DNA of 64,000 nucleotides from Desmodus rotundus (GCF_022682495.2 NC_071389.1:176514056-176578055), one strand, 5' to 3'; shown: positions 23,696 to 35,214, numbered from the stretch's first letter. Notes: generated by a model not told the origin, from the sequence alone. Program-made: numbers and translations.

Positions 23696-24014
23696 ATGTT
23701 CAGGAAGCCTGCCCAACCCGTGCTCCTTTCTCTAAAATTGTCAACCTGCCCATGCTGATTGGACCTACAGTGGACAGGTCCAGTAATGTACTGGGCTCAG
23801 CCAATCAGATTCTCAGCATGAAAAACAGAGGGAGTGGCTTTGGTTCCTGACTTTCTAGTTCCAATCCTAATGTGTCCTATTCTGGCATATGTACTAGATT
23901 GTCTGTAATAGCCTTAAAATGACGAGCTGCCCTTCTTAGTTGAGTGGTTTCTATCCCTGTAATCCAATAATACCTGTTTAAATCACATCCTCACAACAGC
24001 CCAGAAGCTGATCT
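23696..24014. other. unassigned sequence
   Basis: No gene recognised. 'ctgggctcagccaatcagat' recalls a common old eutherian repeat that I cannot name. Confidence 0.4.
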
Positions 24015-24334
24015 TTTAAAGATTACTAATCATATCTTAAAAATTGACTCCAGTGGCCTTTTTGTTTGTTCTACAGTTTGCAGTGTTCCACCAGGTGACT
24101 GCCTGACACCCTCGTGTGTTGCTCTCCTCTGCACCTATATGTGGTCCCCCCACTCTGCCTGACATTGCCCCCACTACTTTCCTAGTAGGCTGGCTATGTC
24201 TCATCTTCTGTGGCCTGGCTCAGACATCTCTTCAAAGAGAAGCTTCCATGATTCCTTAAGGCTGAAAATGCCCCTCCTCTGGGCTAGCATAGTCCCCTCT
24301 GCAAATGTGTGTCATTGTACTCCCATACAAAACA
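24015..24334 (+). mobile_element. L2-type LINE 3' fragment
   Basis: Sense L2-like blocks: 'tggctcagacatctcttcaa', 'agaagcttccatgattcctt', 'gcatagtcccctctgc', matching the L2 order around the end of the ORF and the 3' UTR. Confidence 0.55.
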
Positions 24335-24430
24335 GATGTAATTGGATATTACATACTCCAGAGTAAAAATAGCAAACTACAGAATAAGATGGATAGTATG
24401 ACCCCTTTTATGTAAAATTCTATCTGTCAT
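24335..24430 (+). mobile_element. L1M 3'-end fragment (probable)
   Basis: Short sense L1M-like piece: 'caaactacagaataagatgg' then 'atagtatgaccccttttatg'. It lies between two L2 copies. Confidence 0.5.
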
Positions 24431-24434
24431 GTTA

Positions 24435-24870
24435 AAAAACATAAGCAGCTCATGTCACTCACTTGCCTAAATCCTCCAGTGAATTTCCAACCACACTTAA
24501 CAACAAAGCACAAAGGCCAGACCTGGCCTCTGAGGCCCTGCGGAATTGGACCCACCCAACCTCTTTGTTCCCGCCTCTCTTTCTTTCTGCCTCACTCACG
24601 ACATCCACACTGAACTATTTTCCTTTTCTTAAAAACACCTCGTTTGTTCCTGCCGTACAAACCATCTGTGCCCCAGTTGGCTTTGCCTGGAATGCTCTGT
24701 CCCCAAATCTGTGTCTGACTGGCTTTGCCTTGTCATTGCACATGTAGCTCCAGACCCCGACAACGCAGTCCACATGGACCGCTCCCCCATCATTCTCTGT
24801 CACATCACTCTATTTTATTTTCTTCTGAAAGTCACGTCCCCATTTATGTGGGTTTCGTTGGTCTGTTACC
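24435..24870 (+). mobile_element. L2 LINE, RT C-terminal region to near 3' UTR
   Basis: Clear sense L2: 'ctcatgtcactcacttgcct', 'aaatcctccagtgaatttcc', 'cctctgaggccctgcggaat', 'tttgcctggaatgctctgtc'. The plus frame 24463-24747 (94 aa) is the remnant of the C-terminal coding region and has no catalytic motif. A separate insertion from 24015-24334, because it restarts upstream. Confidence 0.85.
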
Positions 24871-25534
24871 TGGAGTCAGCCAAAATTCAGGGTTTAGGAC
24901 GCTCTCCTCTAGAAGCCAAGCCTGCCTGAGACTTCTGACACCAACCCCAAGTTTGGGAGTTTCCCCAACTCACCCACAGTCTCAATAATTGTCTAGAAAG
25001 ATGCATAGAACTCCCTAGAGGCTGTTCTACTCAGGGTCACATGTCACAGAGAAATGATATGGGTTAGAACCCACAAAGGAAGAGACTGGGTGAAGAATTG
25101 GAGCTCCTAGTCATCCTCTCCCCATGGAGCCGGCTCAGTGTTGCCTCCTCCTGACCGTGATGTATGACCTTACACACGGAGAGTTACCAACCAGGGAGAC
25201 TGACCCAAACCTCAGTATCTAGAGCTGGCACTGGATCTTCACTATGTTGGCAGGATTGATTGAATTATTGCCCACATAGCTGACCTCAACCTACAGCTAC
25301 CCTCTCCTCCAGGGGTGGGACTTACATCATGAAGCCCAAGGGGTCTACCATAAGCCATCTTGTTTGAATACACTCAGAGACACCACCATGTACCATGAAT
25401 AAAGACACTCCTATCCCTTAGGGAATTCCTAGGGTTTAGAGGTTCAATTACCTCCCAGAAGCAGACAGAGACCAAACCCCTGATTGGACATGGCCGAAGT
25501 TCTTACTACACATTTCCCATCTCTCTACTCTCTA
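24871..25534. mobile_element. old LTR-like interspersed repeat, family not named
   Basis: The sequence has phrases that I know from an old, widely dispersed LTR-type repeat: 'agggtttaggacgctctcc', 'ctagaagccaagcctgcc', 'cagctgacctcaacc'-like text at 25280, 'ggaattcctagggtttagag' and 'accaaacccctgattggaca'. I cannot name the family or its ends. No gene is seen. Confidence 0.4.
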
Positions 25535-25615
25535 CTAGTACGTAAACTTCTGGGTTGCAGAGAATAGACGATCTGTCTTATTCTCCACTGTGACCCCAGC
25601 AGCACAAACGAGGCC
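25535..25615 (+). mobile_element. L2 LINE 3' tail (probable)
   Basis: Sense L2-tail order: 'gtaaacttctgggttgcaga', 'cgatctgtcttattctccac', 'tgtgaccccagcagcac'. Confidence 0.5.
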
Positions 25616-26683
25616 ATGTAAACTTTTATACAGAGTGTAACACTACTAATTCATTTCTACCTGGTGTATAACACTACTAGTTCACAGCCAGGGCATTTGC
25701 TCGATGCTGAGAATGCAGAGATGAGTGAGACAAATGAGCTTCCTCCTCCCAGGAGACAGACAATAGACACATAAGTAAGCACTGTGTCACAGAGTGTGAT
25801 CAATGCTATGAAGGGAGTAAGGAGGTGATGTGAACAACTAGGGGCATAAGGGCGGTCAGGAAAGACATCTCCAGGAGATGATAAGGGAGCATCTCAGAGA
25901 AAGACCCAAGGGCAGAGCAAAATCCAGGTTCAGAGTCAGCAGACGCAAAGGCTGCAGGGAGAGACAGAGCTTCACATGTCCAAGGACCAGCAATGAGACC
26001 TTTGCGGCAGTTCATATGGAGGAGGGAGCACTCGTGACTACATTGGGATAAGAGGGGGCCAGAGGCCAGATCGGGAAGGGCCTCGGGGGCCATCCAAGGC
26101 ATTTGGATTTTGTTCTAAGTGTGATGGGAAAGCAAATGGCAGCATTTAAGCAGAGAAAGAATCTGATCTGATTTATGCTTTTAAAAGTTCACTTTTGTGG
26201 ATGCATGAAACATAAATCATGGGGAGGAGGGAGCAAGAAGGGAGGCAAGTTCAAAGCTTTTGCTCCAGACTAGGTAGGAGGCAGTGACAGCTTGAACTGC
26301 AGGACTTTGGTGAGAGATGGTCCGATTGGAGATATATGTTGGTGGTAAGCCTGCTAGAACTTGCTGATGGATTGGCTATGGAAATGAGCAAAAAGGAGGA
26401 ATCAAGGATGACTCAGGGTTTCTGGTACAAGCAACTAGGTGGATGATAATGCCTTTTCGTGAGTCGTGGACACAGGAGGAGGAACAGGGCCAGCTGGCAG
26501 GGGTTACAGCAGGGAATTAAGGGTTTTGTTTTAGACATGCTGAATTTAAGATGCCAGTGAGACATTCTGATGGAGATGTCAGGCTGGCAGTTGGATATAA
26601 GAACTTGGGGCTCTATAGGAGCAGCTCTGGGCTGGAGACAATAGTAGACATTAAATTTATGCCATGAGAGTACACAGATGAAG

Positions 26684-26768
26684 GGAAAAGAATAGAAGAG
26701 ATGGACAAGAAGGGAAAGGAAAAGAAGGGAAGGAAAAGAAAGGGAAGGGAAGAGGGCAAAAGGGACCA
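26684..26768 (+). repeat. GGGAA/GAAAA purine-rich tract
   Basis: An almost unbroken run of purines made of GGAAA/GGGAA units inside the L2. The minus frame through it reads as Phe/Ser/Pro low complexity and is not a gene. Confidence 0.85.
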
Positions 26769-26858
26769 GATAACCAGGTCCTGAGGCATGTCAGCACTTG
26801 GAGGTCCTGACTGAAAGGATGAGCCAGAGAAATTGCATGAGAAGCAGAGGCTGGTGAT

Positions 26859-26876
26859 AAAAAAAAAAAAAAAAAA
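26859..26876 (+). repeat. A18 homopolymer
   Basis: Eighteen A in a row inside the antisense L2. It may mark the tail of a small insertion, but no head or target-site duplication is seen. Confidence 0.9.
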
Positions 26877-27244
26877 GTCCAGGAGAGCAAGATGTTATAA
26901 AACAAAGGAGGACGGGTCAAATGTTCCAAACATAACCAAAAGACCAAGATAAGAGCAGAAAACAACCCACTGTGTTTGGGATGATAGACATGGAAGAGTA
27001 AGTTTGGCAAAGCAGTGCTGTGAGCCAGATTGGAGTGAATTGAATGGGAATTCATAGGTGAAGAAGTGGAAGCAGTATGTGTAGATAATACTTTGGAAAA
27101 ATTTTACTATAAATGAGGCTATAGATAGAGAGAAGCGTGGCATCAGTTGAAGTTTTACTGAAGATGGGGACTTCTACAGCACATTTAAATGAATATTAAG
27201 GGGGAGAGATGCCATGATGCAGGATCAAGGAATCATGAAGAAGA

Positions 27245-27640
27245 TTCTCATCCCCTTCCCTGTGTTTATAAATGCTCTAACAACTCCTCATGTGCGCATG
27301 CCAAGTTCTCCATCTTTTGGTCCAACCTACCTTTGCATGCTTACACCCTGTGAATACATCTTCTTCCCATCTACCTGTCCCTGAACCGGAACCACTGCAG
27401 CCCATGTATTGCTCTCCCCAAGTGCTATGACATCTCTCACTTTTATGTCTTTGTTCAAGCTCTTTTTTCTACCTGGCATGCCCCTTCTGTTTTTGCAGAA
27501 GTCCCACACATTTTTCAAAATCCAACACAAATGCTACCTATTTCAAGAAACTTACCAGATCGTTCATTAAAATTAATTTGTCTTCCCATAGCTCCTTATT
27601 CCTTTAAATCGTATTATAAAAGATCAAAGTCTGGCTCATA
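27245..27640 (+). mobile_element. L2-type LINE 3' fragment
   Basis: Sense L2-like order: 'gtctttgttcaagctctttt', 'ctacctggcatgccccttct', 'caaaatccaacacaaatgct', 'tttcaagaaacttaccag'. Corresponds to the end of the L2 ORF and the 3' UTR. Confidence 0.6.
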
Positions 27641-28549
27641 TGATAAGCATGTATTTATGCATGCATATTTGGCTACTTGTGCACTTGCCTCCCTCTCGAA
27701 GGAAGGAAGAAAGAAACAAAGCAAAGGAGGGACCACAGGGAGGGGCAGGAGAAAAGAGGACGGTGAACACCTTCTGGGTCTCTGCTAGTGCACCAAACAG
27801 TCCTGAACAAAGGTTCTCGGCAGTGCTTCCCACCACTAGCCAACCCCCCTGAAAGCCCCACCCAGCTCCTCCTCATTGCCTTACTGCAAGCATCCTTGGC
27901 TGGCAGACCCCCTCCCCTCCCTTCTGCTCCCTCTCCCTCATTTTCTTCCCCCTGTGCCTCCATCTTAGCTGCCCAGTAATTGAATCAAATCCTAAGAAGC
28001 AGCCCAGTCCCTGAAAAGAGCAATGGGGAGGGACTTGAGGGAAATACGGCAGAGAGATGAAAATGTAGTGTTGAAAAATCTATGCTAAAGGAAGCACGTG
28101 CCTCTCCCCGCCCCCTGCCCCTACTCCCTTCCCTGTATCCCATCTGATAAAATTCTGGCAGAGACCTTGCTTTCCAGGCACACACGGAGACCTTGGGAGG
28201 CAGGGCCAAGCCTGTCTGGGGTGACAGAGGAATCACTGGTGAGCTGTGAGCGTCCACATGTGTGCAGGAGGACAGTGCCACTTTGCTTCTGGGGATCAAG
28301 TAAGAAGAGGTGTGGGAGAGATGACCTCTCCTCTTATGAAGATCTGCCCCCCTGCCACCATCCCCCTCTGCTCCTGATGCAGTCAGGCCTGGCCAGGCTC
28401 TGCCCTCTGCAGTCTCACAGGCCCCCTGTGGTTTCTGACCTGCTCCCTTTAGGAATCCTGAAAGGCAGGGCACGACCCTGGGCCAGGGTGAGTGGCTGGC
28501 CTCGCTCCACTTCATTGAGCACTGTTTGCTCTGAGCCTGGGGCAGAAGA
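27641..28549. other. GC-rich unassigned stretch with overlapping frames
   Basis: No gene can be assigned. Two long frames overlap on opposite strands (28098-28667 plus, 189 aa; 27985-28632 minus, 215 aa), as expected where GC is high and stops are rare. A 'gctccctttag' acceptor at 28453 and a GG|GTGAGT donor near 28489 bracket about 35 bases, too little to call an exon. No named repeat is seen, so it is single-copy-like. Confidence 0.45.
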
Positions 28550-28820
28550 GTTGAGGCGGCCGGGCTCCAGTGGCCTGGAAAAGCCGGATCTCGCTCCCAA
28601 CCCTGGTCTCTCTCACTCCCCTCGAAAAGCACTGCAGAGCTGCAGCCTGATTAATGTCGTGCGCTGATATACAGGAGATGGGCCTGCGATTCCCGGCAAG
28701 CGCCTCTGCGCCCCAGCGGAGAGCGGGCTCCGGCTGCTCGACTGCGACCCCTGGCGGCCCTTGCGGAAACTCTCCGCAGAGCTTCAAAAGCAAATAGGCC
28801 GCGCTGGACGGGATGCAAAG
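28550..28820. promoter_or_regulatory. isolated CpG island
   Basis: By hand count there are about 22 CpG in roughly 270 bases with GC around 62%, giving an observed/expected CpG ratio near 0.8. That is above the usual CpG-island limits, while the surrounding sequence is CpG-poor. Such islands usually mark promoters or active enhancers, or are kept methylation-free in the germ line. No TATA box or exon could be fixed. The direction of any transcription is unknown. Confidence 0.6.
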
Positions 28821-29239
28821 GGAGAATTTTACTTGAAACGGGGGTGAGAAATAGGCAGCCCCCAGATGGTGCAGGGTGGGAAAGAGTGTGGAGAATGAAA
28901 AGAAAGCCAATTTTGCTTACTTGTAATCTCAACAAGAAGGAAGAGAACAATCTGTTGGGGACAGTGGGGGCTTATGGAGGGGAGCAGGTGGAAATGTGAG
29001 AATCTGTTTATAGTTGGAATGGAATCTGTTTAATATGATGCTTACACAAAATAAGACTTAGAAGTTTTCCCCTACTCTGAACTCTGCTTCCTTTATCTTC
29101 ATTTTAATTAGCAGTGGGCTCTGATCCTATTTTCTCTTTCATACTCCCAAACCAGCTGTATTTTAGAAGAGGTATCTATTCAGGGAAACGAAATATACTT
29201 TGGCTTCCTCCAGTGCCTTCCATGAGCCTTAGTCACAAG
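28821..29239. other. unassigned sequence next to the CpG island
   Basis: No gene recognised. A possible donor (ACGGGG|GTGAGA, near 28843) lies at the right edge of the island; no matching exon could be shown. Confidence 0.45.
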
Positions 29240-29420
29240 AGCCAATATAAGACAGAAGTTAAGAGTCTGGACACCTGAGACACACTGTAAATCCTTAATG
29301 TGAATCCAACATCTGTCACTCAGTAGCTTGGTGACCTTGAGCAATCTGCTGAACCTCTCTGAACCTCTGTTTCTCTGCCTAGAAAACAAGTATAAGCAAA
29401 ATGCACCTCAGGATTATGGC
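29240..29420 (+). mobile_element. MIR SINE
   Basis: Sense MIR: 'agttaagagtctggacacct', 'cagtagcttggtgaccttga', 'gaacctctgtttctctgcc'. Head and core are present. Confidence 0.8.
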
Positions 29421-29874
29421 AACAAGGAGGCATGGGTGCAGCGGTGCTCCTGCCCTGGTCTCTGCCTCCAGAACAGGGAAGCTTTCTGATACGAGTTCTG
29501 CATCCCCTGGGAGGACCCCTTTGGGGCATGACTGTGATACCCTCAGTTCCAGAATAGGCCAAGTGCCTGTGATGAGTCCTCCATCACTTTCCCCACCTCC
29601 TTTCTTTTCTTTCCTATCAGTTCACACAGCCCTCCAGTCATCTCACAACAGGCTAGCAGACCAGGCAGCATCCGCAAAATGATATGTGGGTGTAGGTGTG
29701 TTTGATATGCAAAGAGCTTCTTGGCATGGAGCCAATCCTAGTTTGGGGTGGAGCCTGGTGCCTTCAGTCAGTTCTTAAAGGCTGAGGACTGATGTCCTTC
29801 TCCTTGGTGTCAGCATGCCGTCATTCGATGTTTTTAATATGTGAGGGTCTCCTCTAGGGGCTCGCCTGAGGAAG
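29421..29874. other. unassigned sequence
   Basis: No gene recognised; frames at 29320-29562 (minus) and 29401-29682 (plus) oppose one another. Confidence 0.5.
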
Positions 29875-30015
29875 AGGTTCTCTAGGAGTTCCCTGCCCCT
29901 AAGGAGCTGGTCTAGTTGGAGAGATGCAACATACACATGGGGAAAATGAAATAATAAATAATAAATGGCATGGTAGAGGGTCACATGAGGAGTTCACCAA
30001 GCACTATAGGAAATC
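29875..30015 (-). mobile_element. L2 LINE 3' end (probable)
   Basis: Antisense L2-like text: 'ccctgcccctaaggagctgg', 'tctagttggagagatgcaac', 'aataataaatggcatgg', 'caagcactataggaaatc'. Confidence 0.55.
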
Positions 30016-30409
30016 AGAGGACAGAAAACTGATTTAAGAGATACTTTCTCAAAGTCATGAGGGCTCATGAGCCCCAAGAGCTACAGAAAGTGGTCATGGT
30101 ACTTTGATGAAGGGGGAGAGCCCTTCTCTCTAATGCAGAATGTCCCACTAGGAGGGTACATCACAGGATGTACCATCCACGGTGGGGAAGAACACGTGCA
30201 GAAAATCCAGCTGCTCAGTCTCCTGAAGATGTTGGCCCTTCTTTAACCGCAGGCTTATCTCAGGATACAATTGTCTTCCAAAGACTCCACCTCTGAGAGT
30301 GTGCCCACTTCATGCCCATCTTCTGGAAAACAAAACTGAGTTGCAACTAAATTTCCAGAAATGAGCAAGAGGAAAGAAGATGGGGACCTGGTTACTCATG
30401 ATTCTTCAT
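30016..30409. other. unassigned sequence
   Basis: Nothing recognised. Confidence 0.5.
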
Positions 30410-30520
30410 CCGTTTATTCATCAGTTCACAAACACAACCATGCATTCATCCGTTCAGTCCTTCATTCATTCACTACATATACTTAGCAATTGTTGGATGC
30501 TCAGCACTGTGCTTTGAGGG
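30410..30520 (-). mobile_element. L2 LINE 3' tail
   Basis: Antisense L2 tail with repeated 'cattcatccgttcagtcctt'-like text and 'tgctcagcactgtgctttga'. Confidence 0.65.
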
Positions 30521-31714
30521 ACACAAAATCATGATTCTACATTACCCACCCAACTTTAAAGCATCACCTCTTTTATCCCACCCCATCTGAGGAACCAGAT
30601 GTACTGTGAGATTCATGTGGCTCCTTCCATTTTAGTGTCAGGGTCCTGATAAGTGCATATGCCAACACTCTGGTCAGCAAACTCTCTCATATTGAATATA
30701 ATCATTTAAATTTTATAGATACACCCACCCACTTGCTAAAGAAACAAAGAATAGGACTCAATGTACTAACACTTTATGATCAGATACAAATATGTCAAAC
30801 CTTTGTCCCACATTAGATCATTGATGACTTCCATAGGGGCTGGCTCTAGCCTGTCCCTCATAAATGCCCACCCCCCGGGGTGTTCACCTCCATTCATTCC
30901 AGTAGCCTTTTCTCCTTGCTTGCTGCCTCTCACTCCTACTCTCTGCTTTCCTGGGATTTGTGACAGTCTGTGCTCTTTAAAATACTTTCTGGAGTGTATT
31001 TGCTTGTCCTTAGTGGTGGTGGAACGCTGTATAATTATCTCCCAATTCATCAGGCTCCTTAACAGGCAAATGCCTTTTTTTCCCCCAATAACTTTCTCTG
31101 GCTGAGGCACCAAGAGGCCTTGTTGCTACGGAAACCAGGACTTTTTTTTCTCTCTCTATTTTAATGGTACGTTGAAGGCTCCGAATGTGTGTGCATGCAC
31201 ATGTATGGTGGCTGCTCGCTTCTCCAACTCCTTTTTCCTTTCCTGCCTCTGCTGACCTGTCTGGCATTTTCCCTGCATCACATGTTTCAGAATGTTCCCC
31301 CCTCATCCGCAGCCCCTGCTTGTCCCCTTCCTGCCGTTCACCGTGCCTCCACATCCCCCTACCCTTCCATCTGGTGTTCTCAGCTGTTTAAAAAGAATTA
31401 CCAGTTGGCTGCATGAAATCTAAGGGGAAGAGGGAAATAAAGTGTAATTGTAGAAACAAAGCTTTGCAAAAGTCTTTGACCAGCCAGGTGTTTCCGGCTG
31501 GACAACTGGTGGCCTTACTTGGCCATCTTCCTAGAATGTGGAGCTTTTTAGAAGGGGAGAGGGGATGAGAGCACAGATCTCAGCGCGGGAGTGGAGGTGG
31601 GAGAGCACAGCCCAGGGGCACCATCTGCTGCTGCCGCTCCAGAGCAGGGACCAACTTACCTCCACCCAAGTCACTGGGTTTGGTTCAGGGACTGGTAGGG
31701 AAGGGTGATGTCAG
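30521..31714. other. unassigned sequence
   Basis: About 1.2 kb without a recognised gene. Frames at 30766-31113 (minus, 115 aa) and 30776-31105 (plus, 109 aa) occupy the same interval on opposite strands. A pyrimidine-rich stretch occupies 31200-31390. Confidence 0.5.
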
Positions 31715-31935
31715 AATGAGGGGTTGGGCTCTGGAGTCAGAACTTGGAGCCTTGGGCTGCCATTTCCTAGCTGTAACCTTGGGTAAATGACTAGCTCTTT
31801 TTAAGGCTCAATTTCCTCATCTTTAAAAGGAGCATAATAGTAAAGTTGCTTTTGACAAGTAAATAAGTAATGAATATTTATTAACGTAATGCCCGACATA
31901 CAGTCCATACTCAATAAATATTTGTTGCCATTGTT
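31715..31935 (+). mobile_element. MIR SINE, near full length
   Basis: Sense MIR: 'gctctggagtcagaacttgg', 'ccatttcctagctgtaacct', 'caatttcctcatctttaaaa', ending 'actcaataaatatttgttg'. All MIR zones are visible. Confidence 0.85.
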
Positions 31936-32014
31936 GTCCTTATTGTTATTATTACCATTGTCAGGATTATTGGAGGACCATGATAACAGGCAGGGTGACC
32001 GCTGAGGCTGCAAG

Positions 32015-32140
32015 GCCTCACAGAGGAGGGACTAGACTGGGCCTTTTCTAGGTGGGAAAAAGGGAAAGAACATTCTAGTCTGCGAGAACAGTATGTGCAA
32101 AGGCATGAGGTGTGGACAGGCAACTGCTTCTGTGTGGCTG
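32015..32140 (-). mobile_element. L2 LINE 3'-UTR fragment
   Basis: Antisense L2: 'gaacattctagtctgcgaga', 'acagtatgtgcaaaggcatg', matching the 'attccaggcagagg...' and 'acagcatgtgcaaaggc' zones. Confidence 0.65.
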
Positions 32141-33289
32141 CGGTGTCAGATACATGTATAGGGCAGGGACACACGGACTTGGCCTGAACTGTGAGGATGC
32201 TTGTCGTTAGTCTGGGGACTGAACCTCACGTCCGGTTAACGGGCATGCGCAGGAAGTTCTGAGGTTTAAGATCAGCACAAGCAGATAAACTATCTTGAAA
32301 GAAGAGTTTTTCTTGTGATACTCGAAATGCCAAAGCTTTCCCTTGCTTTAAGAGTGATCCCTCTAGTTCCACATATTAACAGATCACCCCCCTTTCCTCC
32401 ACTTTGGCCCCATCCTTCCCAAGCATTCCAGGCTGCGCATAGCTGGTCATCAGGATATCAGATGCAACATGCCCCAGCTATGTCCTGGAACTGGGCACCA
32501 ATGCAATGGCAGGGGTAGATGAGATGCCTTCTAAAGTCTCTTCTAGGTCTTGACAACATAACTGTATAAGGAATTTAAACGGTGGTTGGTTGGCACTGGA
32601 GGTGGAGCAGTTGGCAAGGGTAAACGCATTTGTGTGCGTAAAGAGTAGGGCCAAGGTGGGAGCAGCAGCAGCAAAGATGGAGCAGAATGTGCAGGCAGAG
32701 AGACCAGGCATGGTTTGTAATCGAGCTGGTGATGGGAGGGAAGGAGAGAGGTCTGTGAAAACTCGGAGGCTAATTCTATTGTGCTTAGATGCTGGAAAAA
32801 CGCAAGTCAAGAATGCGATTGGATGTTCTGGGTTTGGCCTTATTAAAAAGGAAACAGCAGAACTGTGCGATCTGCCTTGGGTCACACGGTGCATCCACCC
32901 TCCGCTTCAACACTGAGCAAGCATTCCTGAACTTTGCAATCTAAAATTATGCCAAATGTTTCTTTTAGCTTTGGCTTAAAATAAGACAATGGTATCTCTG
33001 AAAGTGTGTCAGCCTGGACTTCCAGAATCAAAAAGAGATCAGGGCTGACCAAAGGTGATAAGGCAGGGAGCCAAACTGCTGCTTCCTCTGAACAGGGGTC
33101 TGGAAGGGTGAGAATGAATGTTCATATTTTGGGGTGTTCATTTCCTCTTAAGAACTCATAGGAAAGGGAGACTTTTACCCTCATTGACTGATTTGTATTC
33201 TGCATGTTATCTGGATTTTAATTCTGTAATTAGAAAAAAACAGGTATGTACACATTTTCTAAATGGGTTTGATGAAGCTTCAAAAGATA
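32141..33289. other. unassigned sequence
   Basis: About 1.1 kb without a recognised gene. Frames 32478-32894 (minus, 138 aa) and 32590-32916 (plus, 108 aa) overlap on opposite strands and have no known domain. Confidence 0.5.
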
Positions 33290-33625
33290 TGCAGTTAACT
33301 CTTGAACAACTTAGTGGTCGCAAAAGTCTGAATATAATTTTGACTCCCCAAACACTTACTAATAGCCTATTATCCACCAGAAAACATAAACTGTTGATTA
33401 ACACAGATTTGGTGCGTTATATGTATTATATACTGTATCCTTACAATAATGGAAGCTAAAAAAAGGAAATGTTATTAAGGAAATCATAAGAAAGAGAAAA
33501 TACATTTACAGTACTGTAGTCTATTTATTGATACCCTAAGTTTACATTGTCTATTCACAAGATGAAAAAACCCCACACATAAGTGGATCCACCCAGTTCC
33601 AACCAGTGTTGTTGAAGGGTGAACC
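33290..33625 (+). mobile_element. Tigger-like (TcMar) non-autonomous DNA transposon
   Basis: Terminal inverted repeats are visible: 'cagttaactcttgaacaac' at the left (from 33292) and 'gttgttgaagggtgaac' at the right (about 33608-33624). Internal text ('acatttacagtactgtagtc', 'cacataagtggatccaccc') matches a common mammalian non-autonomous mariner/Tigger-type repeat. The overlapping frames 33118-33459 (plus) and 33207-33404 (minus) are chance frames within it. Confidence 0.7.
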
Positions 33626-33719
33626 ACCTAGGTAAAATATTTGACAAGCAAGAAAAGCATAGAGGGAAATGGGAAAACAAATAGGCCTTAGTCTGTGCAA
33701 GGCCGCAGATGAAGCTCTC

Positions 33720-33915
33720 CATTTGTATTCACCCCTTTGGGCCTCACGACACCCAGATGAGATTAATATTCTTATGCTCTTTTACACACTAGGCAACTGA
33801 AGTTAAGATCAGTTGAAAAACTTGCCAGAGGTCATCCATCTAATTAGTGCTGGACGAGTAGGCCGGTCCACGTTTGCCTGATTTCAAAGCCTCAGAGACC
33901 TACACCATTTATACT
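33720..33915 (-). mobile_element. MIR SINE
   Basis: Antisense MIR: 'gcctcacgacacccagatga', 'ttacacactaggcaactgaa', 'aaacttgccagaggtcatcc', 'tagtgctggacgagtagg'. Confidence 0.8.
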
Positions 33916-34311
33916 GATGAATAGGAGAATGAGAAAACAGTTCCTCAGTCCATTAAAGGGTTGACTCATAGACACGAAATCACACAAGTTAACCCTTTTG
34001 TCTCCCTGGACCCTCCCCCAGAGTCTGGTTCATCGCTAAGTCATTTTATCCTGACCCTCATCCTCCAAATCTCCTCAGGCTCCAACACTCCATTTCCCTC
34101 TCTCCTTGACTCATCTGAACCCTAGTTCGTACACTTAGAGCTCTGAACCCCAGCTGTTAAAAGTAAGTAAATTGACTTAACTGATCAAGAATGTGAAACT
34201 TGTTTATAGAACAAAATGACTGATTGATGAATTCTAAAACAGGAAAGAAAACAAAATGGTGAATTTCAGATAGAGAAGAGACAGATGGTTTGGGTCCAGT
34301 GAGAGTTTTTC
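33916..34311. other. unassigned sequence
   Basis: No gene recognised; a faint L2-like C/T-rich block lies at 34010-34140. Confidence 0.45.
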
Positions 34312-34480
34312 TTTCTTTAACAGTTTATTGAGATACAATGGACACACAGCAAACTGCCTGTATTTAAGGGGCACAAACAATTTGATAGGCTTGGGCACAT
34401 AGACGTGTGTGAATCAGCCCTCACACAGGGTAATAAACACACCTGTCATGCCCAAAAGTTTCTTCCTGAGGGGCCAGTGA
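34312..34480 (-). mobile_element. L1M 3'-UTR fragment
   Basis: Antisense L1 3'-UTR text: 'cagtttattgagatacaatg', 'aatttgataggcttgggca', 'gtgtgaatcagccctcacac', 'gcccaaaagtttcttcctga'. No coding sequence. Confidence 0.7.
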
Positions 34481-34959
34481 GTGTTTGATTCCCTCGAATT
34501 GGGCCAGAACCCAACCAGGGTGACTTTGTGGGTAAAATGGCTCTGCTAACCACGACAGAGCTCAGCGACATTTTGTGAACTGAATGTAGTGTTACAAGCA
34601 AGTGATTTTTAAACCTATTCACAATTCTGGAAATAGGCTGGGGGCCTATTTGTAAACAAAAATCATGTGGGAATGATGACCTCCAGAAAACACATCATGC
34701 CCCCAATAGCATGTTCTCCACAGGTCCTGGTTAGGAAAATGCACATGCATTTAACATGGATAACTTATACATGGGGAAATGCCACAGAAATGAGCTCATC
34801 ATCCAGCCCCACGATCCTCACCAGCAGATGCACAGCTCACATCCTATGGGGCTGAAAGGACAGAGCTGAGGAGGCTCCCCATTCAGATGACTGTAAAGCC
34901 AAAATTTGGGGTTTGGGGAAAATTAAACTCAAGATACAGAGAGAACCATCACTAGACTC
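34481..34959. other. unassigned sequence
   Basis: No gene recognised. Confidence 0.5.
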
Positions 34960-35060
34960 TCCATCCCTCAAGGACAGGTGTGCTCATTCCATTTGGTGTC
35001 CCTGATCCCTATATTTCCTAGCACAGGTCTGCAAGTGTTTGTTGGAAAGAAATGCTGACT
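34960..35060 (+). mobile_element. L2 LINE 3' tail (probable)
   Basis: Sense tail order: 'ctcaaggacaggtgtgctca', 'cctgatccctatatttccta', 'gcacaggtctgcaagtgttt', 'gttgg'. Confidence 0.55.
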
Positions 35061-35214
35061 CATTCATTGGAATACTTATGCAAAAGGAAATGCTCTCTGG
35101 CTTTGCATACCAATGGGAATCTCTTTGTGGCTACTCAAGGAGATTTTACCACTCTAGAGGTGAGCTAGCAAAGACCCTGCTTGGAAGAAATGCTCTCACT
35201 AGGATCTCTTGGTA

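Larger units (their letters stand above)
25680..27160 (-). mobile_element. long L2 LINE (about 1.5 kb), RT C-terminal region and 3' UTR
   Basis: The longest repeat remnant in the window. Antisense, it goes from the 3' tail ('atgctgagaatgcagagat') through the 3' UTR ('caggaaagacatctccagg') into coding blocks ('gatctgatttatgctttta', 'caaggatgactcagggtttc', 'aagatgccagtgagacattc', 'ggcagttggatataagaact'). Minus frames 25806-26102, 26657-27055 and 26895-27143 are broken pieces of it. It holds a purine tract and an A18 run. Old and inactive. Confidence 0.85.

Noticed and set aside
28454..28491. Possible 35-38 bp mini-exon between an acceptor-like and a GTGAGT site
   Set aside because: Too short and without partner exons; splice-like pairs this close occur by chance in GC-rich DNA.
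27985..28667. Two long overlapping frames on opposite strands (215 aa minus, 189 aa plus) near the CpG island
   Set aside because: High GC lowers stop frequency on all frames. Neither has a domain or composition that I recognise, and both read through the same DNA. Noted only as part of the GC-rich stretch.
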